This document shows positions 44,659 through 54,364 of a stretch of DNA of 64,000 nucleotides, piece after piece. The notes beneath the pieces were generated by a model that saw only the letters and a list, made by a program, of their open reading frames with translations, did not search any database and was not told the DNA's origin. How positions within the stretch are numbered: position 1 is the stretch's first letter; every line of letters begins with the position of its first letter. A program made the position numbers and the translations under genes. This stretch comes from Bacteroidota bacterium (GTDB lineage Bacteria; Bacteroidota; Bacteroidia; AKYH767-A; 2013-40CM-41-45), in assembly GCA_016713765.1 (NCBI GenBank), contig JADJON010000001.1:1178001-1242000 (forward strand). Reading direction: 5' to 3'.

Positions 44659-46008
44659 TCAACGGTTTTCCAGGAGGTCGGCATTGGGATTTGTTTTTTG
44701 TCCCAATTGATCCACCCGCAGGAACACCCGGAAATAGTGCTCCCGGTCCATGCTATCCCAATGGATGATGTTGTATCGGTACTGATAAGTCTGCACCTGA
44801 TTGACGAAAACAACGAGGAACAGTACAGCGGGTAACCCGATCCGGACTATCCTGTTTTTACGAAGGGCAGACCAAGCCACGCCCAACAAGAGTGCAAAGA
44901 ACGGCAGGTAGTCGACCATGGGACGCGAGCTAAAGCTTCCGCCGTACCACCAGAGCGACCAGGATGATAGCACCCAGATCACCAACACCAGGAATCCAAT
45001 GCCGCTGATGGCGCGCCATGGATCATCGCGGAACAAGACGAACGAAACAAGTACGGCCAGTAAACACCAGGGTGTATAAATGAAGAGTCCTTTCCGGTAG
45101 CTCAACAAAAAATCGAACAGGTGTGGATGCAACAGGTCCAGTCGTTGTTCACCATACGTGTAGAGGATCAGACTTCCTGATTGGGCATAGTTCAGCAGCA
45201 CCTGAAACAGCATCCAACCCAAGACGATTGAACCATAGGAGACCAACCGCCATGGTCGGCTTATCAGCGAACTCAGGATGTTGTGCCACCCGTTTCGCCC
45301 TGCGATGAAGGGAAGTGAAAACAGCACCATTCCGTTCACCGGACGAATGACGATCAGCAGTCCGAGTAAGAAGGCAAGTTGAAGCATGCGGGATCTGTCG
45401 GGACTCCTGGCATACTGTTGGCCGATGTAGATCCAGGCTGCTATGGCTGCAAAGGAATAGACATGCGACATCGAAGGTTCGTTCAGGGCGTAGTAAAACA
45501 AGTGTGTCCCGAACGCGAGGCTCAAGAGGATCAATCCGGAAGGAAGATCCGGCACTCCGGAAACAGTGAAAGTCCGTCTCAACAGCCCGAGCCCCAGCAA
45601 TGCGTAAAAGATGCCGGCAATACTGATGGCGGCCTGATAGGGAAAAGACCAGCCGTCGATCGCTGCGCCGCTGGCGTGCGCGAAGAGGTCGCCGGCAAGA
45701 AAGAACGGCGCCATCATGACGGCTGTACCCACGCTGAATTTATTCAGCCGTACATCACCGACCTTTTCACGATAGTCGAAATATCCGGCCGCGGTATAAT
45801 ACTTCGCTTCGATCGCCGGATAAAAATTGAATTGCAGATCATGGTAGATCCAAAGCGCGGGCAGGTAGGCATAGTAGCCTTTCCCGTCGTAGGCGATAAT
45901 GTCTTTCCACCGATCCTTGCCGAATTTTACATTAATGACAAACAAGAGGTAAACCAGTGCGATGAAAGCCAGGCATGCGTCCGGAAATCGTCGCATGAGT
46001 TGGCCCAT
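44659..46008 (-). CDS. Polytopic membrane protein, glycosyltransferase-like
   Basis: 449 residues with about 11 hydrophobic helices and an extended loop after the first helix containing YDGKGYYAYLPALWIYHD. This outline resembles GT-C-type membrane glycosyltransferases such as ArnT/mannosyltransferase relatives, in which an acidic loop after helix 1 is catalytic. The family is not named with certainty. Its ATG overlaps the cdsA stop by one base (TGATG), so it is translated with cdsA. Confidence 0.7.
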   Translation of the reverse strand: MGQLMRRFPDACLAFIALVYLLFVINVKFGKDRWKDIIAYDGKGYYAYLPALWIYHDLQFNFYPAIEAKYYTAAGYFDYREKVGDVRLNKFSVGTAVMMAPFFLAGDLFAHASGAAIDGWSFPYQAAISIAGIFYALLGLGLLRRTFTVSGVPDLPSGLILLSLAFGTHLFYYALNEPSMSHVYSFAAIAAWIYIGQQYARSPDRSRMLQLAFLLGLLIVIRPVNGMVLFSLPFIAGRNGWHNILSSLISRPWRLVSYGSIVLGWMLFQVLLNYAQSGSLILYTYGEQRLDLLHPHLFDFLLSYRKGLFIYTPWCLLAVLVSFVLFRDDPWRAISGIGFLVLVIWVLSSWSLWWYGGSFSSRPMVDYLPFFALLLGVAWSALRKNRIVRIGLPAVLFLVVFVNQVQTYQYRYNIIHWDSMDREHYFRVFLRVDQLGQKTNPNADLLENR

Positions 46009-46820
46009 CAGCGTAGCAGGAGGTAAGTAAACACGAACGGGACGGAAATGAAAAGCCCGTCGAAGCGATCCAGAAATCCTCCATGCCCGGGCAGCAAACT
46101 CCCCGAGTCCTTGATTTGGATGCTACGCTTGAAAAGCGATTCCACCAGATCGCCCAGTGTTCCGGTAACAACGATGAGGCCGGCGATGACCATCCAATCG
46201 GTGCGATTGAAATTGGTAAAATAGCCGCTGACGATCCAGGCAACCGCGTAGGCGAGTACCAAACCGCCGATCCAGCCTTCCCATGTTTTCTTGGGCGATA
46301 CGCGTTCGAAGAGTTTGTGCTTGCCGAGAAACCGGCCGGCAAAGTAGCCGCCGGTGTCGCTGGCCCACAGGATGAAAAGGAAGCCCAGGATGTTCTCCCA
46401 ATGGTACTGCGTCGGATCAACGCCCTGGAAGCCGAACAGGTAAAAGAGAAATAGCGGAGCGACCAGGTAGATCTGTCCAAGCAGGGTGTAAGCGATGTTG
46501 GTGAAGGGCTTCTCGGCGCCGGTGTATAATTCCCGAATGAAGACAATGAAGGGCGTAATGATCAGCAGGGGCAGGAGATTCAGCGCGATGCCGAATGTGT
46601 TCAGCAGCGGCGGGATGAAGACGATTCCCGCGATCAACAATCCGAAGGATGTCTGTGGACGGATCCCGTCGCCTTCCGCGAGCCGGTAGAATTCCACCAG
46701 TGACAGGACCGTGATCAACAACAGGATGAGCAGGAAGGAGGCCTCGCTGTAAACAATTGCGCCGATCAGGAGGGATGCCCCGACGATAGCGGTGAGGACG
46801 CGTTGGGTGAGGTTGTTCAC
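46008..46820 (-). CDS. cdsA: Phosphatidate cytidylyltransferase
   Basis: 270 residues, eight or so helices. CdsA makes CDP-diacylglycerol, the branch point of phospholipid synthesis. The C-terminal signature is complete: LGDLVESLFKRSIQIKDSG followed by LPGHGGFLDRFD. It overlaps the end of the DUF2007 gene by four bases and the next gene by one base. Confidence 0.95.
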   Translation of the reverse strand: MNNLTQRVLTAIVGASLLIGAIVYSEASFLLILLLITVLSLVEFYRLAEGDGIRPQTSFGLLIAGIVFIPPLLNTFGIALNLLPLLIITPFIVFIRELYTGAEKPFTNIAYTLLGQIYLVAPLFLFYLFGFQGVDPTQYHWENILGFLFILWASDTGGYFAGRFLGKHKLFERVSPKKTWEGWIGGLVLAYAVAWIVSGYFTNFNRTDWMVIAGLIVVTGTLGDLVESLFKRSIQIKDSGSLLPGHGGFLDRFDGLFISVPFVFTYLLLR

Positions 46821-47020
46821 AGTTCGTGCTGCTTCAGGATGATCCGGGCGAGCGGAAGGTCTTCCGGCCGGACGTACAATTCAATATCACCGACAAGATA
46901 GCTGGAATCCCGTTTGTCGACGATGACGGAAGGAATGCTGTTTTCTTCCAGGATCTCACGAGCGATCTCGGCCTGGTGAATTTGTCCCGTGAAATAAACA
47001 CGCTCCCACTGCGGCTCCAT
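46817..47020 (-). CDS. DUF2007 small protein
   Basis: 67 residues, family of putative signal-transducing proteins with a small alpha-beta fold (VYFTGQIHQAEIAREILEENSIPSVIVDKRDSSY, then ELYVRPEDLPLARIIL). Function unknown. Its ATG follows directly after the LUD gene stop and its end overlaps cdsA, so the gene sits in the middle of a tightly coupled operon. Confidence 0.88.
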   Translation of the reverse strand: MEPQWERVYFTGQIHQAEIAREILEENSIPSVIVDKRDSSYLVGDIELYVRPEDLPLARIILKQHEL

Positions 47021-47671
47021 TCAGGCTTCGTTGGTGTCGATCAGGAACACATAGATGTCCCGCGGTCCGTGTGCCGGACTAACCAAGGTCTTTTCAATAT
47101 CGGCGGTGCGACTCGGACCGGCAAGTGACGCGACAAAGGAAGGGAACTGTTCACCGTATTTTGCTTTCACCCGGGCCAGGGCCTCGCTGAGGTCGCGCAC
47201 CAAGTCATGCGTGCGTGCTACGATGATGTGAATGGTCGGTGCAACGAACAGTCTGCGTCCGGAGCCCTGGCGGGAGGAGACGAGGATGCTGCCCAGCCGG
47301 GCGACGAGGGCTTCACATCCGGTAATTCCGACCATCTCTTCCGGGTATTCATTTGTCTCCCGGACGTATGGGAAGTCGACCCGGTCAAAGAGTTCCGTCA
47401 GCCAGGGTTCCGTGCAATGGATCTGCTTCCAACCGGAGTCGCTGGCAAGCGTAACCAGTTGCTCGGCGAAGTCGAGTTCGTTCTCGCAATAGACGAATCG
47501 TCCGCCGATCTTCTGAAAAGCTTCGGCGAATTGTTCTTCCAGGCTGTCCGCTTGACCTTCTGAATAGACATTCTTTTCCCAGTCAATGACCGGAAACTGC
47601 GGATTGGTCTTATGGATCAGCGCCTGGCGGATCCGTTTGAGGACTTTTTCCCGGGTCGTACTCTCTTGCAT
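47021..47671 (-). CDS. LUD-domain protein, LutC-like
   Basis: 216 residues from ATG 47671 (MQESTTREKVLKRIRQAL). The LUD domain of LutC-type proteins acts in lactate use in other bacteria; here there are no lutA or lutB genes nearby, so the role may differ. Typical are ITGCEALVARLGSILVSSRQGSGR and the C-terminal AGPSRTADIE. First gene of the LUD-DUF2007-cdsA-membrane-protein operon. Confidence 0.88.
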   Translation of the reverse strand: MQESTTREKVLKRIRQALIHKTNPQFPVIDWEKNVYSEGQADSLEEQFAEAFQKIGGRFVYCENELDFAEQLVTLASDSGWKQIHCTEPWLTELFDRVDFPYVRETNEYPEEMVGITGCEALVARLGSILVSSRQGSGRRLFVAPTIHIIVARTHDLVRDLSEALARVKAKYGEQFPSFVASLAGPSRTADIEKTLVSPAHGPRDIYVFLIDTNEA

Positions 47672-47694
47672 ACGCTTTGCGCGTTCGAACTCAA

Positions 47695-47702
47695 CGAAGA
47701 TA
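47695..47702 (-). promoter_or_regulatory. Candidate -7 element of the LUD-cdsA operon
   Basis: Minus strand TATCTTCG, the TAnnTTCG variant, 23 bases before the ATG. Confidence 0.35.
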
Positions 47703-47725
47703 CGAATTGGGTAATTGGCGGAGGT

Positions 47726-47758
47726 AAAAAAAAAGAGCGGCGCCCACTGGCGCCGCTC
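47726..47758 (-). terminator. Terminator after ftsH
   Basis: GAGCGGCGCC (47735-47744) pairs perfectly with GGCGCCGCTC (47749-47758); the minus strand continues into nine T. It cleanly separates the rsfS-ftsH unit from the LUD operon. Confidence 0.9.
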
Positions 47759-47772
47759 CCTATCAGTCTGGT

Positions 47773-49854
47773 TCAGGCTTGCCCTCCGGTGAGGGCGGGT
47801 CCGGGCTCCGGAGGAACGGTCGGAGCGGGATCCTGGACTGCCGGAGGCGTGGCCGTGGAATTGCCGTTCGAGGATGGAGCTTTCAGGCTCGGTACCTCCC
47901 GGTCTTCCCACTGGCGCTTGCCGAAGATCTGTTCAAGGTCTTCCTTGAAAATCACTTCGCGTTCCAGGAGTCGCTGTGCGAGTTGGTCGAGCTTCTCCTT
48001 GTTCTTCATGAGCAGGTTGCGCGTTCTTTCGTATGCTTCATCGATCATCTTCTTTACTTCCTGATCGATGGTCTGAGCGGTGAGCTCACTGTACGGTTTG
48101 CCGAAGTTGTATTCCTGTTGGCCGGTCGAATCGTAGAAGCTGATGTTGCCGATCTTTTCGTTCAAGCCGTAAATGGTCACCATGGCGTAAGCCTGTTTGG
48201 TGATCTTCTCCAGATCGCTGAGCGCACCGGTCGATACTTTCCCGAAGATAATGTCTTCCGCGGCACGGCCACCGAGGGCGGCGCAGATTTCGTCCATGAT
48301 CTGCTCCTTCGTGGTGATCTGCCGTTCTTCCGGCAGGTACCAGGCGGCACCGAGTGAATTTCCGCGCGGGACAATGGTCACCTTGACGAGCGGATGGGCA
48401 TGTTCGAGCAACCAGCTTACCGAAGCGTGGCCCGCCTCGTGATAAGCGATCACCTTCTTCTCTTGCGACGAGATGATCTTGTTCTTCTTCTCCAGGCCGC
48501 CAATGATACGGTCAATGGCGTCGAGGAAATCCTGTCGTTCGATGACTTGTTTGTTCTTCCGAGCCGCGATGAGCGCGGCTTCGTTACAGACGTTGGCAAT
48601 GTCCGCGCCGGAGAAGCCCGGTGTCTGACGGGCGAGGAATTCCACATCAACCGTTTCGTTGGTCTTCAGCGGTTTCAGGTGAACGTTAAAGATGGCATGG
48701 CGTCCGTTCAGGTCGGGCAACTCAACGTAGATCTGCCGGTCGAATCGTCCGGGACGAAGCAGCGCTCGGTCGAGGATATCGGCGCGGTTGGTCGCCGCGA
48801 GCACGATAACACCAGAGTTGCTGCCGAAGCCGTCCATCTCGGTAAGCAACTGGTTGAGCGTGCTTTCGCGTTCGTCGTTGGCGCTGAAGGAAGGTGATTT
48901 GCCGCGCGCGCGGCCGATCGCGTCGATCTCGTCAATGAAGATGATACAAGGCGCTTTCTCCTTGGCCTGGCGGAACAGGTCGCGAACGCGTGATGCGCCG
49001 ACGCCAACGAACATCTCAACGAAATCGGAGCCCGACAGGCTGAAAAAAGGCACCTGCGCTTCACCGGCCACGGCTTTGGCGAGCAAAGTCTTTCCGGTTC
49101 CGGGAGGACCTACCAACAACGCACCGCGCGGGATCTTACCGCCGAGTTGGGTGTACTTTTTCGGGTTCTTGAGGAAGTCGACGATTTCCATCACTTCGAC
49201 CTTTGCCTCTTCGAGTCCGGCAACGTCGTTGAAGGTCACCTTCACTTGCAACTCCTTGTCGAACAGTTGCGCTTTCGATTTGCCGATGTTGAAGATCTGG
49301 CTGCCGCCGCCGGCAGTATTCATGCGTCGCATGACCAGCACCCAGATCAGCACGAAGAAGGCGATCGTCGGGATCCAGGTGAAGAACATATCCCAGAGGG
49401 TGCGGTTGTCTTGCTCGTATTCGAGTGAAACGCGCTCCTCTGCGGGGAAATCTTTCTGGGCTTCTTCGATCTTCTTGGCGAATAATTCAGCCGGACCGGT
49501 GTTCAGAATGAAGTGCGGCCCCGGATTGTCGATGTTGCCCCAGGTCTTGGTGCGGACTTCCTTGTACTTGTCCTCTTTCAGCCGTTCCGGCTTGATGTAA
49601 ATGTGGGCGACATCGTTGGTCACGACGATCCGATCGACATCCTTCGTCATGAGCATGTTTCGCTCGAATTTATCGAAGGTGGTCTTGCGTTCGGTTCCGC
49701 CCCATTGGAACAACTGGGTCAGGATCAGGATGACGATGATGATCCCATAGATCCAATAGAAATTGAAATTGAAACGTGGCGGACCCGGCAGTTTCTTGCC
49801 GCCGCCCTTATTGCCGCTCTCACGCTGCTCCGGGTTTTTCTTCTCCTCACTCAT
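47773..49854 (-). CDS. ftsH: ATP-dependent zinc metalloprotease FtsH
   Basis: 693 residues from ATG 49854. FtsH degrades misfolded membrane proteins and regulators. Two membrane helices (about 30-46 and 140-160) flank a periplasmic domain; the AAA module has Walker A GPPGTGKT and Walker B IIFIDEID, and the protease has the zinc motif HEAGH. The last 40 residues are rich in Pro, Ala and Thr. Lies after rsfS, 84 bp apart. Confidence 0.97.
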   Translation of the reverse strand: MSEEKKNPEQRESGNKGGGKKLPGPPRFNFNFYWIYGIIIVILILTQLFQWGGTERKTTFDKFERNMLMTKDVDRIVVTNDVAHIYIKPERLKEDKYKEVRTKTWGNIDNPGPHFILNTGPAELFAKKIEEAQKDFPAEERVSLEYEQDNRTLWDMFFTWIPTIAFFVLIWVLVMRRMNTAGGGSQIFNIGKSKAQLFDKELQVKVTFNDVAGLEEAKVEVMEIVDFLKNPKKYTQLGGKIPRGALLVGPPGTGKTLLAKAVAGEAQVPFFSLSGSDFVEMFVGVGASRVRDLFRQAKEKAPCIIFIDEIDAIGRARGKSPSFSANDERESTLNQLLTEMDGFGSNSGVIVLAATNRADILDRALLRPGRFDRQIYVELPDLNGRHAIFNVHLKPLKTNETVDVEFLARQTPGFSGADIANVCNEAALIAARKNKQVIERQDFLDAIDRIIGGLEKKNKIISSQEKKVIAYHEAGHASVSWLLEHAHPLVKVTIVPRGNSLGAAWYLPEERQITTKEQIMDEICAALGGRAAEDIIFGKVSTGALSDLEKITKQAYAMVTIYGLNEKIGNISFYDSTGQQEYNFGKPYSELTAQTIDQEVKKMIDEAYERTRNLLMKNKEKLDQLAQRLLEREVIFKEDLEQIFGKRQWEDREVPSLKAPSSNGNSTATPPAVQDPAPTVPPEPGPALTGGQA

Positions 49855-49938
49855 GGTAGACGTACTGAAACCGTACAACCGTTCCGCGTGTCAAACACAC
49901 GGATTCGCAGACGGTCGACAGCTTAACAATGTTTTGGT

Positions 49939-50355
49939 TTAATAGTTACTTGCGATGCGTTGGATATCGGCATCTGCCCACAGGCGTTCCAGCCCGTAGA
50001 ATTCACGTTTATCCTGCAGGAAGACGTGGGCGACGACGGTAAAATAATCCAGCAGGATCCATTCCGCATTTGTTTGTCCTTCGGAATGAAGCGGCTCTTC
50101 CCCCAATTTCTTGTAAACAAATTCTTCGATGGAGCGGGCGATGGATTCAATGTGTGTCCGGGAGTCGGCGTGGCAGATGACGAAAAAGTCGGCAACGGAA
50201 TTTTTCAGGTTGCGTAAGTCGATCCAGACAATATCCTTCGCCTTCTTCTCCTGCATCCCCTCGATGATCGCGTCGCGCAGCTGTTCGTGTTCGGCCAATT
50301 TACGGACGGATTTTTTAGCAACTTTACGCGCAGGGGCCTTTTTTGTTTTGGGCAT
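49939..50355 (-). CDS. rsfS: Ribosome silencing factor RsfS
   Basis: 138 residues. RsfS binds L14 and blocks subunit joining under poor growth. The family core is visible: KKAKDIVWIDLRNLKNSVADFFVICHADSRTHIESIA, followed by EGQTNAEWILLDYFTVVAHVF. A lysine/arginine-rich N-terminus of about 20 residues is extra. Upstream of ftsH with a promoter at 50398. Confidence 0.94.
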   Translation of the reverse strand: MPKTKKAPARKVAKKSVRKLAEHEQLRDAIIEGMQEKKAKDIVWIDLRNLKNSVADFFVICHADSRTHIESIARSIEEFVYKKLGEEPLHSEGQTNAEWILLDYFTVVAHVFLQDKREFYGLERLWADADIQRIASNY

Positions 50356-50397
50356 TCAGGTGGGTGAAAGGCTGGTTTTTAATTAATTATAGAGACG

Positions 50398-50405
50398 CAA
50401 AGGTA
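50398..50405 (-). promoter_or_regulatory. -7 element of rsfS-ftsH
   Basis: Minus strand TACCTTTG, a perfect match, 42 bases before the rsfS ATG. Confidence 0.6.
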
Positions 50406-50461
50406 AGCAATTTATTGTACCCGTTAAATTACAACGGGATCAGCTTCTGCCGGTTCCTGAT

Positions 50462-51232
50462 ATGACACGCGAGTTAACAACCTTATTCACAGGCCGAAGG
50501 CGGTTTGATCTGGACTCCGTCGCGTCGACCAATGCCTACCTGGGCGATCTGCTCCGGCGCGAATCCCTGCCGGAGGGTGCACTTGTCTGCACGACCGTAC
50601 AACCCGAAGGACGTGGTCAGCAGGGCACCCGATGGCTCAGCGCTCCCGGAAAGAACCTGTTGGCCAGCTTTTACTTCCGTCCGGACTTTCTGCCCTTGTC
50701 GGAAGTCTTCCGGCTTAACGAAATTTTCAGTTTGGCTGTTTCAGACACCGTAGCTTCATTCATCACGGACGAGGTGCAGATCAAGTGGCCCAACGATATC
50801 TACGTGAATGGCGAGAAGGTCGCCGGCCTGCTGATCGAGAACACGATCCAGGGGAGCAGGATCGGTGCCAGTATTCTGGGAGTCGGATTGAACGTGAACG
50901 AAACGATGTTCCCTGCCGAGTTGCCGAATCCGGTTTCACTCGCGGTCCTGACGCGCCACCAGCATGAGATCGAAAGCGTTGTGATCGAATTGTGTAACCA
51001 CCTGGAGCACCGCTACCTTCAGTTGAAGCAAGGGAAAACGGAAAGCTTGCGGCAGGAATTCATTGCGAGACAATACCGGCGGGGAGTATGGGCGTTGTTC
51101 AGCGATTCAAACGGCACTTTCCGGGCGCGCTTCAAGGACATTACCCCGGAAGGCCGACTTTGCCTCGAACACGAGGATGGATCGGTGGTGAAGTACGACC
51201 TGAAATCCATCCGGTACGTACTCGATTGCTGA
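50462..51232 (+). CDS. birA: Biotin--[acetyl-CoA-carboxylase] ligase
   Basis: 256 residues. It attaches biotin to the carboxylase carrier protein. The ligase motif GRGQQGTRWLSAPGKNLLAS and the active-site KWPNDIYVNGEKVAGLLIEN are present. There is no N-terminal helix-turn-helix, so unlike E. coli BirA it does not act as a repressor. Divergent from rsfS. Confidence 0.94.
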   Translation: MTRELTTLFTGRRRFDLDSVASTNAYLGDLLRRESLPEGALVCTTVQPEGRGQQGTRWLSAPGKNLLASFYFRPDFLPLSEVFRLNEIFSLAVSDTVASFITDEVQIKWPNDIYVNGEKVAGLLIENTIQGSRIGASILGVGLNVNETMFPAELPNPVSLAVLTRHQHEIESVVIELCNHLEHRYLQLKQGKTESLRQEFIARQYRRGVWALFSDSNGTFRARFKDITPEGRLCLEHEDGSVVKYDLKSIRYVLDC

Positions 51233-51241
51233 GCTTGCCGC

Positions 51242-51634
51242 TCAGATCTCCTTCATTTTATGTGCCAGCAAGTTCAGGAAGTTGGTGAGCGGACGCTCTG
51301 CCATCATCTTGAGCATCGGGTTCAGGTCGGCATCAAACAACAATTGTACGTCAGAACCTGTGCCGTTCGGCGCAATGGTGCACGTCAGGTTGAAATCAAA
51401 GGGCGCTTTGCCGTCGCGTACGACTTTGATGCTGCTGTGGGGCGTCTTTTCCTGTATCCGCATGCCCAGTGTTGCCATTCCGGCAATGGTAAAACTGCAA
51501 CTATCGGAAGTGGATTGCCAGTTGGTAACCTGATCCGGCATCAGTCGCTGAAAGTTGTTGAAGTCGGATAGAAAACCGAAGATCGTTTCCGGGTTCTTGG
51601 GGCAGGTGACGGTGTCGGAGGATAAGCGGGTCAT
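51242..51634 (-). CDS. SRPBCC-fold protein
   Basis: 130 residues from ATG 51634 (MTRLSSDTVTC). START/Bet v1-like SRPBCC fold suggested by NPETIFGFLSDFNNFQRLMPD and the long C-terminal helix LNPMLKMMAERPLTNFLNLLAHKM. Such proteins bind lipids or other hydrophobic ligands; the ligand here is unknown. Lies downstream of pyrE beyond a repeat-filled spacer. Confidence 0.8.
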   Translation of the reverse strand: MTRLSSDTVTCPKNPETIFGFLSDFNNFQRLMPDQVTNWQSTSDSCSFTIAGMATLGMRIQEKTPHSSIKVVRDGKAPFDFNLTCTIAPNGTGSDVQLLFDADLNPMLKMMAERPLTNFLNLLAHKMKEI

Positions 51635-51781
51635 GAGGGTTATTTGTTCCGGGTTCCGGGTTTCGGGTTCCGGGTTTCGAGTTGTTTTAAAGTGTAATGG
51701 TAAGGGTGAATGCACTAGCATCAGGTAGCGCTGCAGATTTCAATTTCAATCCCGGAACCCGGAACTCGAAACCAACAACTT
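51635..51781. repeat. Heptad arrays as an inverted pair
   Basis: Six in-phase heptads (TTGTTCC, GGGTTCC, GGGTTTC, GGGTTCC, GGGTTTC, GAGTTGT) at 51644-51685 and four (CCCGGAA twice, CTCGAAA, CCAACAA) at 51751-51778. The second set is the reverse complement of the first in general pattern. The middle 65 bases hold nothing recognised. Confidence 0.8.
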
Positions 51782-52426
51782 TCATTTCGTGTTCCAATGT
51801 TCAGGATCGTGTCGCCATTGGCGGAGAACTTCAAGGTGTTGGGAGGATACCGCTTTTGTTTCAACGGCTTTTTCCAGGAGCACTTCGTAGTTGCTGAGCG
51901 AGTAAAACGGGCAGTGAGCGGTCCGGAAATTCTCCTCGGCTTTTTTCAATCCGTAAGAGAACACGGCCAACAATCCTTTCACGGTGCAGCCGGCTTCACG
52001 CAAGGCCTCTACCGCTTTCAGACTGGATTTTCCGGTGGAGACGAGGTCTTCGATCACAACGACTGTCTGTCCGGGTTTCAATTCGCCTTCGATGAGATTC
52101 TGACGGCCGTGGTCTTTAGGCGAGGAGCGGACGTAAACGAATGGTAACCCCAATGCTTCCGCTACGAGCGCTCCTTGCGGAATCGCAGCAGTCGCGACAC
52201 CTGCAATCACTTCCGGCTTGCCGAATCGTGTTTCGATGGCTTTGACCAGCTCTTGTCGGATGTAGGTGCGGATCCTTGGATAAGACAAGGCGATCCTGTT
52301 GTCGCAGTAGATGGGTGATTTCCAGCCCGACGCCCAGGTAAAGGGTTCTTCGGGTTGCAGGCGAATGGCTTTGATTTGAAGCAGGTGCTCCGCGATGGTG
52401 TGGGCGGTGTCGTCGCGCTGGGACAT
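51782..52426 (-). CDS. pyrE: Orotate phosphoribosyltransferase
   Basis: 214 residues. It makes orotidine monophosphate in pyrimidine synthesis. The PRPP-binding motif is VVVIEDLVSTGKSS, and GWKSPIYCDNR plus YVRSSPKDHGR complete the active site. TAGTTTTG lies four bases before the ATG, suggesting a leaderless or nearly leaderless mRNA. Confidence 0.95.
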   Translation of the reverse strand: MSQRDDTAHTIAEHLLQIKAIRLQPEEPFTWASGWKSPIYCDNRIALSYPRIRTYIRQELVKAIETRFGKPEVIAGVATAAIPQGALVAEALGLPFVYVRSSPKDHGRQNLIEGELKPGQTVVVIEDLVSTGKSSLKAVEALREAGCTVKGLLAVFSYGLKKAEENFRTAHCPFYSLSNYEVLLEKAVETKAVSSQHLEVLRQWRHDPEHWNTK

Positions 52427-52430
52427 GGTG

Positions 52431-52438
52431 CAAAACTA
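52431..52438 (-). promoter_or_regulatory. -7 element of pyrE
   Basis: Minus strand TAGTTTTG (TAnnTTTG), four bases before the pyrE ATG. Confidence 0.5.
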
Positions 52439-52685
52439 CGCAATTCGGGCGTTTCCTACTGATTGACGGTTGAATGACCTTGCAGCAACCCCACTGTACA
52501 CACGGTTCCTGCCTACGAACTTCGGATGAGAGCTTGTCACGGGATTTACGATGACCAAAAATTGTTTGGGTCCGGAATGTTGATCAATGGATTAAATGGG
52601 GAGTTCCACTAGTGGCAACAGAAGGATTCAAATTAATTTTCGCTCATCATTACCAATCTTCCTGAATCGTATTTATCTTCCTCAT

Positions 52686-53318
52686 GTGATTCACACTGCT
52701 TATCTGCATGATAAACCCTTGCACTTCGTAGAAGTGTACAACGCCGGTGGTACTGATTTTCAACCCGGCTACCTGATCACCAGTGAACAGGAAATGACGC
52801 TGGAGCAGGCCATCCGCGAGTTGAGCAAGGAGAAGTCGCCGAACGGTATTCTCTACCTCTGTGAGCATCCCGATACGGTTTGGCTTCAGTTCTGCCACAT
52901 GTTCACCCTTGTAGAAGCTTCCGGAGGTGTTGTGGAAAACGCTGATGGCGAGCTACTGGCGATCTTCCGGAAAGGTAAATGGGATCTTCCCAAGGGCAAG
53001 GTTGACGGGGATGAAAGTCCTGAGGAAGCAGGTATTCGTGAAGTAGAGGAGGAATGTGGAATCACGTCACCGGTCATTGAATCGGAACTTCGTCCTACGT
53101 TTCATACGTACGAGGAAAAAGGCCGGCGCTTGTTGAAAAAGACGCATTGGTACCGCATGCGTTACGAAGGCAACGAAGCGCTGTTGCCCCAGCTCGAGGA
53201 GTCCATCACGAATGCACGTTGGATGTCGCGTGATGAGTTTTCCCGTGTGTTCCTGGGGAACACCTATGCCAGCCTGCGTGCGATGCTGGAACGGTATCTC
53301 AAGTCCGAAAAAGCCTGA
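52686..53318 (+). CDS. NUDIX hydrolase
   Basis: 210 residues from GTG 52686 (MIHTAYLHDKPLHFVEV); the open frame continues upstream without a family-like N-terminus. The NUDIX box is complete: GKVDGDESPEEAGIREVEEE around residues 107-126. An N-terminal domain of about 70 residues (YLITSEQEMTLEQAIREL) precedes it. The substrate is unknown; NUDIX enzymes split nucleoside diphosphates linked to other groups. Confidence 0.9.
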   Translation: MIHTAYLHDKPLHFVEVYNAGGTDFQPGYLITSEQEMTLEQAIRELSKEKSPNGILYLCEHPDTVWLQFCHMFTLVEASGGVVENADGELLAIFRKGKWDLPKGKVDGDESPEEAGIREVEEECGITSPVIESELRPTFHTYEEKGRRLLKKTHWYRMRYEGNEALLPQLEESITNARWMSRDEFSRVFLGNTYASLRAMLERYLKSEKA

Positions 53319-53322
53319 TCGA

Positions 53323-53781
53323 TCAAAGGGTCACCGACTTCGGGACGAATTGCGAGACGTCTCCCTGATAAAGCAGGATGTCGCGAACAATCGTTGACGA
53401 AATGTGTGACAAGTGGGGGTCCGCCACGACAAAGATCGTGTCGACGCCCGGATGCAGCGCCCGGTTCATCTGGGCGATGGCGCGTTCGAATTCGTAATCA
53501 GCCGACGTGCGGAGCCCGCGCAGGATGTAATTCGCCCCGATCGATTTGCAGAAATCAACGGTAAGACCGCTATAGCGCTCCACCCGGATGTTGGAGGCGT
53601 CGGCGAAGGTCTGCCGGATGAAATGTTCCCGCCGATCCTGCGAAAAGAAATAGTGTTTGTTCGAGTTATACCCGATGCCGATCACAATCTCGTCGAAGAG
53701 TGGCAGACAACGACGAACGATGCTCTCGTGACCCAGCGTGATCGGATCGAAGGAGCCGGGGAAAACGGCGATCTTTTTCAT
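53323..53781 (-). CDS. coaD: Phosphopantetheine adenylyltransferase
   Basis: 152 residues, fourth step of coenzyme A synthesis. The nucleotidyltransferase motif GSFDPITLGHESIV (TxGH) and NYILRGLRTSADYEFE are present. Third gene of the DUF3822-rsmD-coaD order, 34 bases after rsmD. Confidence 0.96.
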   Translation of the reverse strand: MKKIAVFPGSFDPITLGHESIVRRCLPLFDEIVIGIGYNSNKHYFFSQDRREHFIRQTFADASNIRVERYSGLTVDFCKSIGANYILRGLRTSADYEFERAIAQMNRALHPGVDTIFVVADPHLSHISSTIVRDILLYQGDVSQFVPKSVTL

Positions 53782-53815
53782 GGTGCTTGCGCGAGTGAAC
53801 GAAGTTACGAAACGC

Positions 53816-54364
53816 TTAGTCTTGTACAGGTTTGAAAGTGTAGAAGGAAAATGCGCAGTTCCCGTAAACGCGCACTTCTGCCGGTTCGTAAACGGATACG
53901 ATTTTCCGTTTAGCCTGGTGTTCTAGAATGAACATACCCTCAGGTGCCAGCCAGCCGTTGTTCAAAACCAGTTCCGGCAGACGGTCGGATTCCTCCAGTT
54001 CAAAAGGCGGGTCCGCGAAGACGATGTCATAGGGAATGGCGGGCTGTTTGAGGTAACGAAACACATCCGCTTTATGGGTCCGGATGCCGGGAAAGTCCAG
54101 CTGTCGCGCCGTTTCCTGAACGAAGCGCACACAACCTGCATGCTGGTCCACAGCTGTAATGGAAAGTGATCCACGGGAAGCGAATTCGAAACTGATACCC
54201 CCTGTTCCGCAAAACAGGTCCAGGACGCTGACGGATTCGAAGTCGATGCGGTTGCTCAGAATGTTGAACAGCCCGGTCTTGGCGTAGTCGGTAGTCGGGC
54301 GGACGGGCAACTTGGCCGGCGCCTGGAGCATGCGCCCCTTGCGACTGCCTCCTATGATGCGCAC
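53816..54364 (-). CDS. rsmD: 16S rRNA (guanine966-N2)-methyltransferase
   Basis: 182 residues. It methylates G966 of 16S rRNA. Typical are MRIIGGSRKGRML, LDLFCGTGGISFEFASRG (SAM binding) and VFADPPFEL (catalytic DPPF). The gene start overlaps the end of the DUF3822 gene by 13 bases. Confidence 0.94.
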   Translation of the reverse strand: MRIIGGSRKGRMLQAPAKLPVRPTTDYAKTGLFNILSNRIDFESVSVLDLFCGTGGISFEFASRGSLSITAVDQHAGCVRFVQETARQLDFPGIRTHKADVFRYLKQPAIPYDIVFADPPFELEESDRLPELVLNNGWLAPEGMFILEHQAKRKIVSVYEPAEVRVYGNCAFSFYTFKPVQD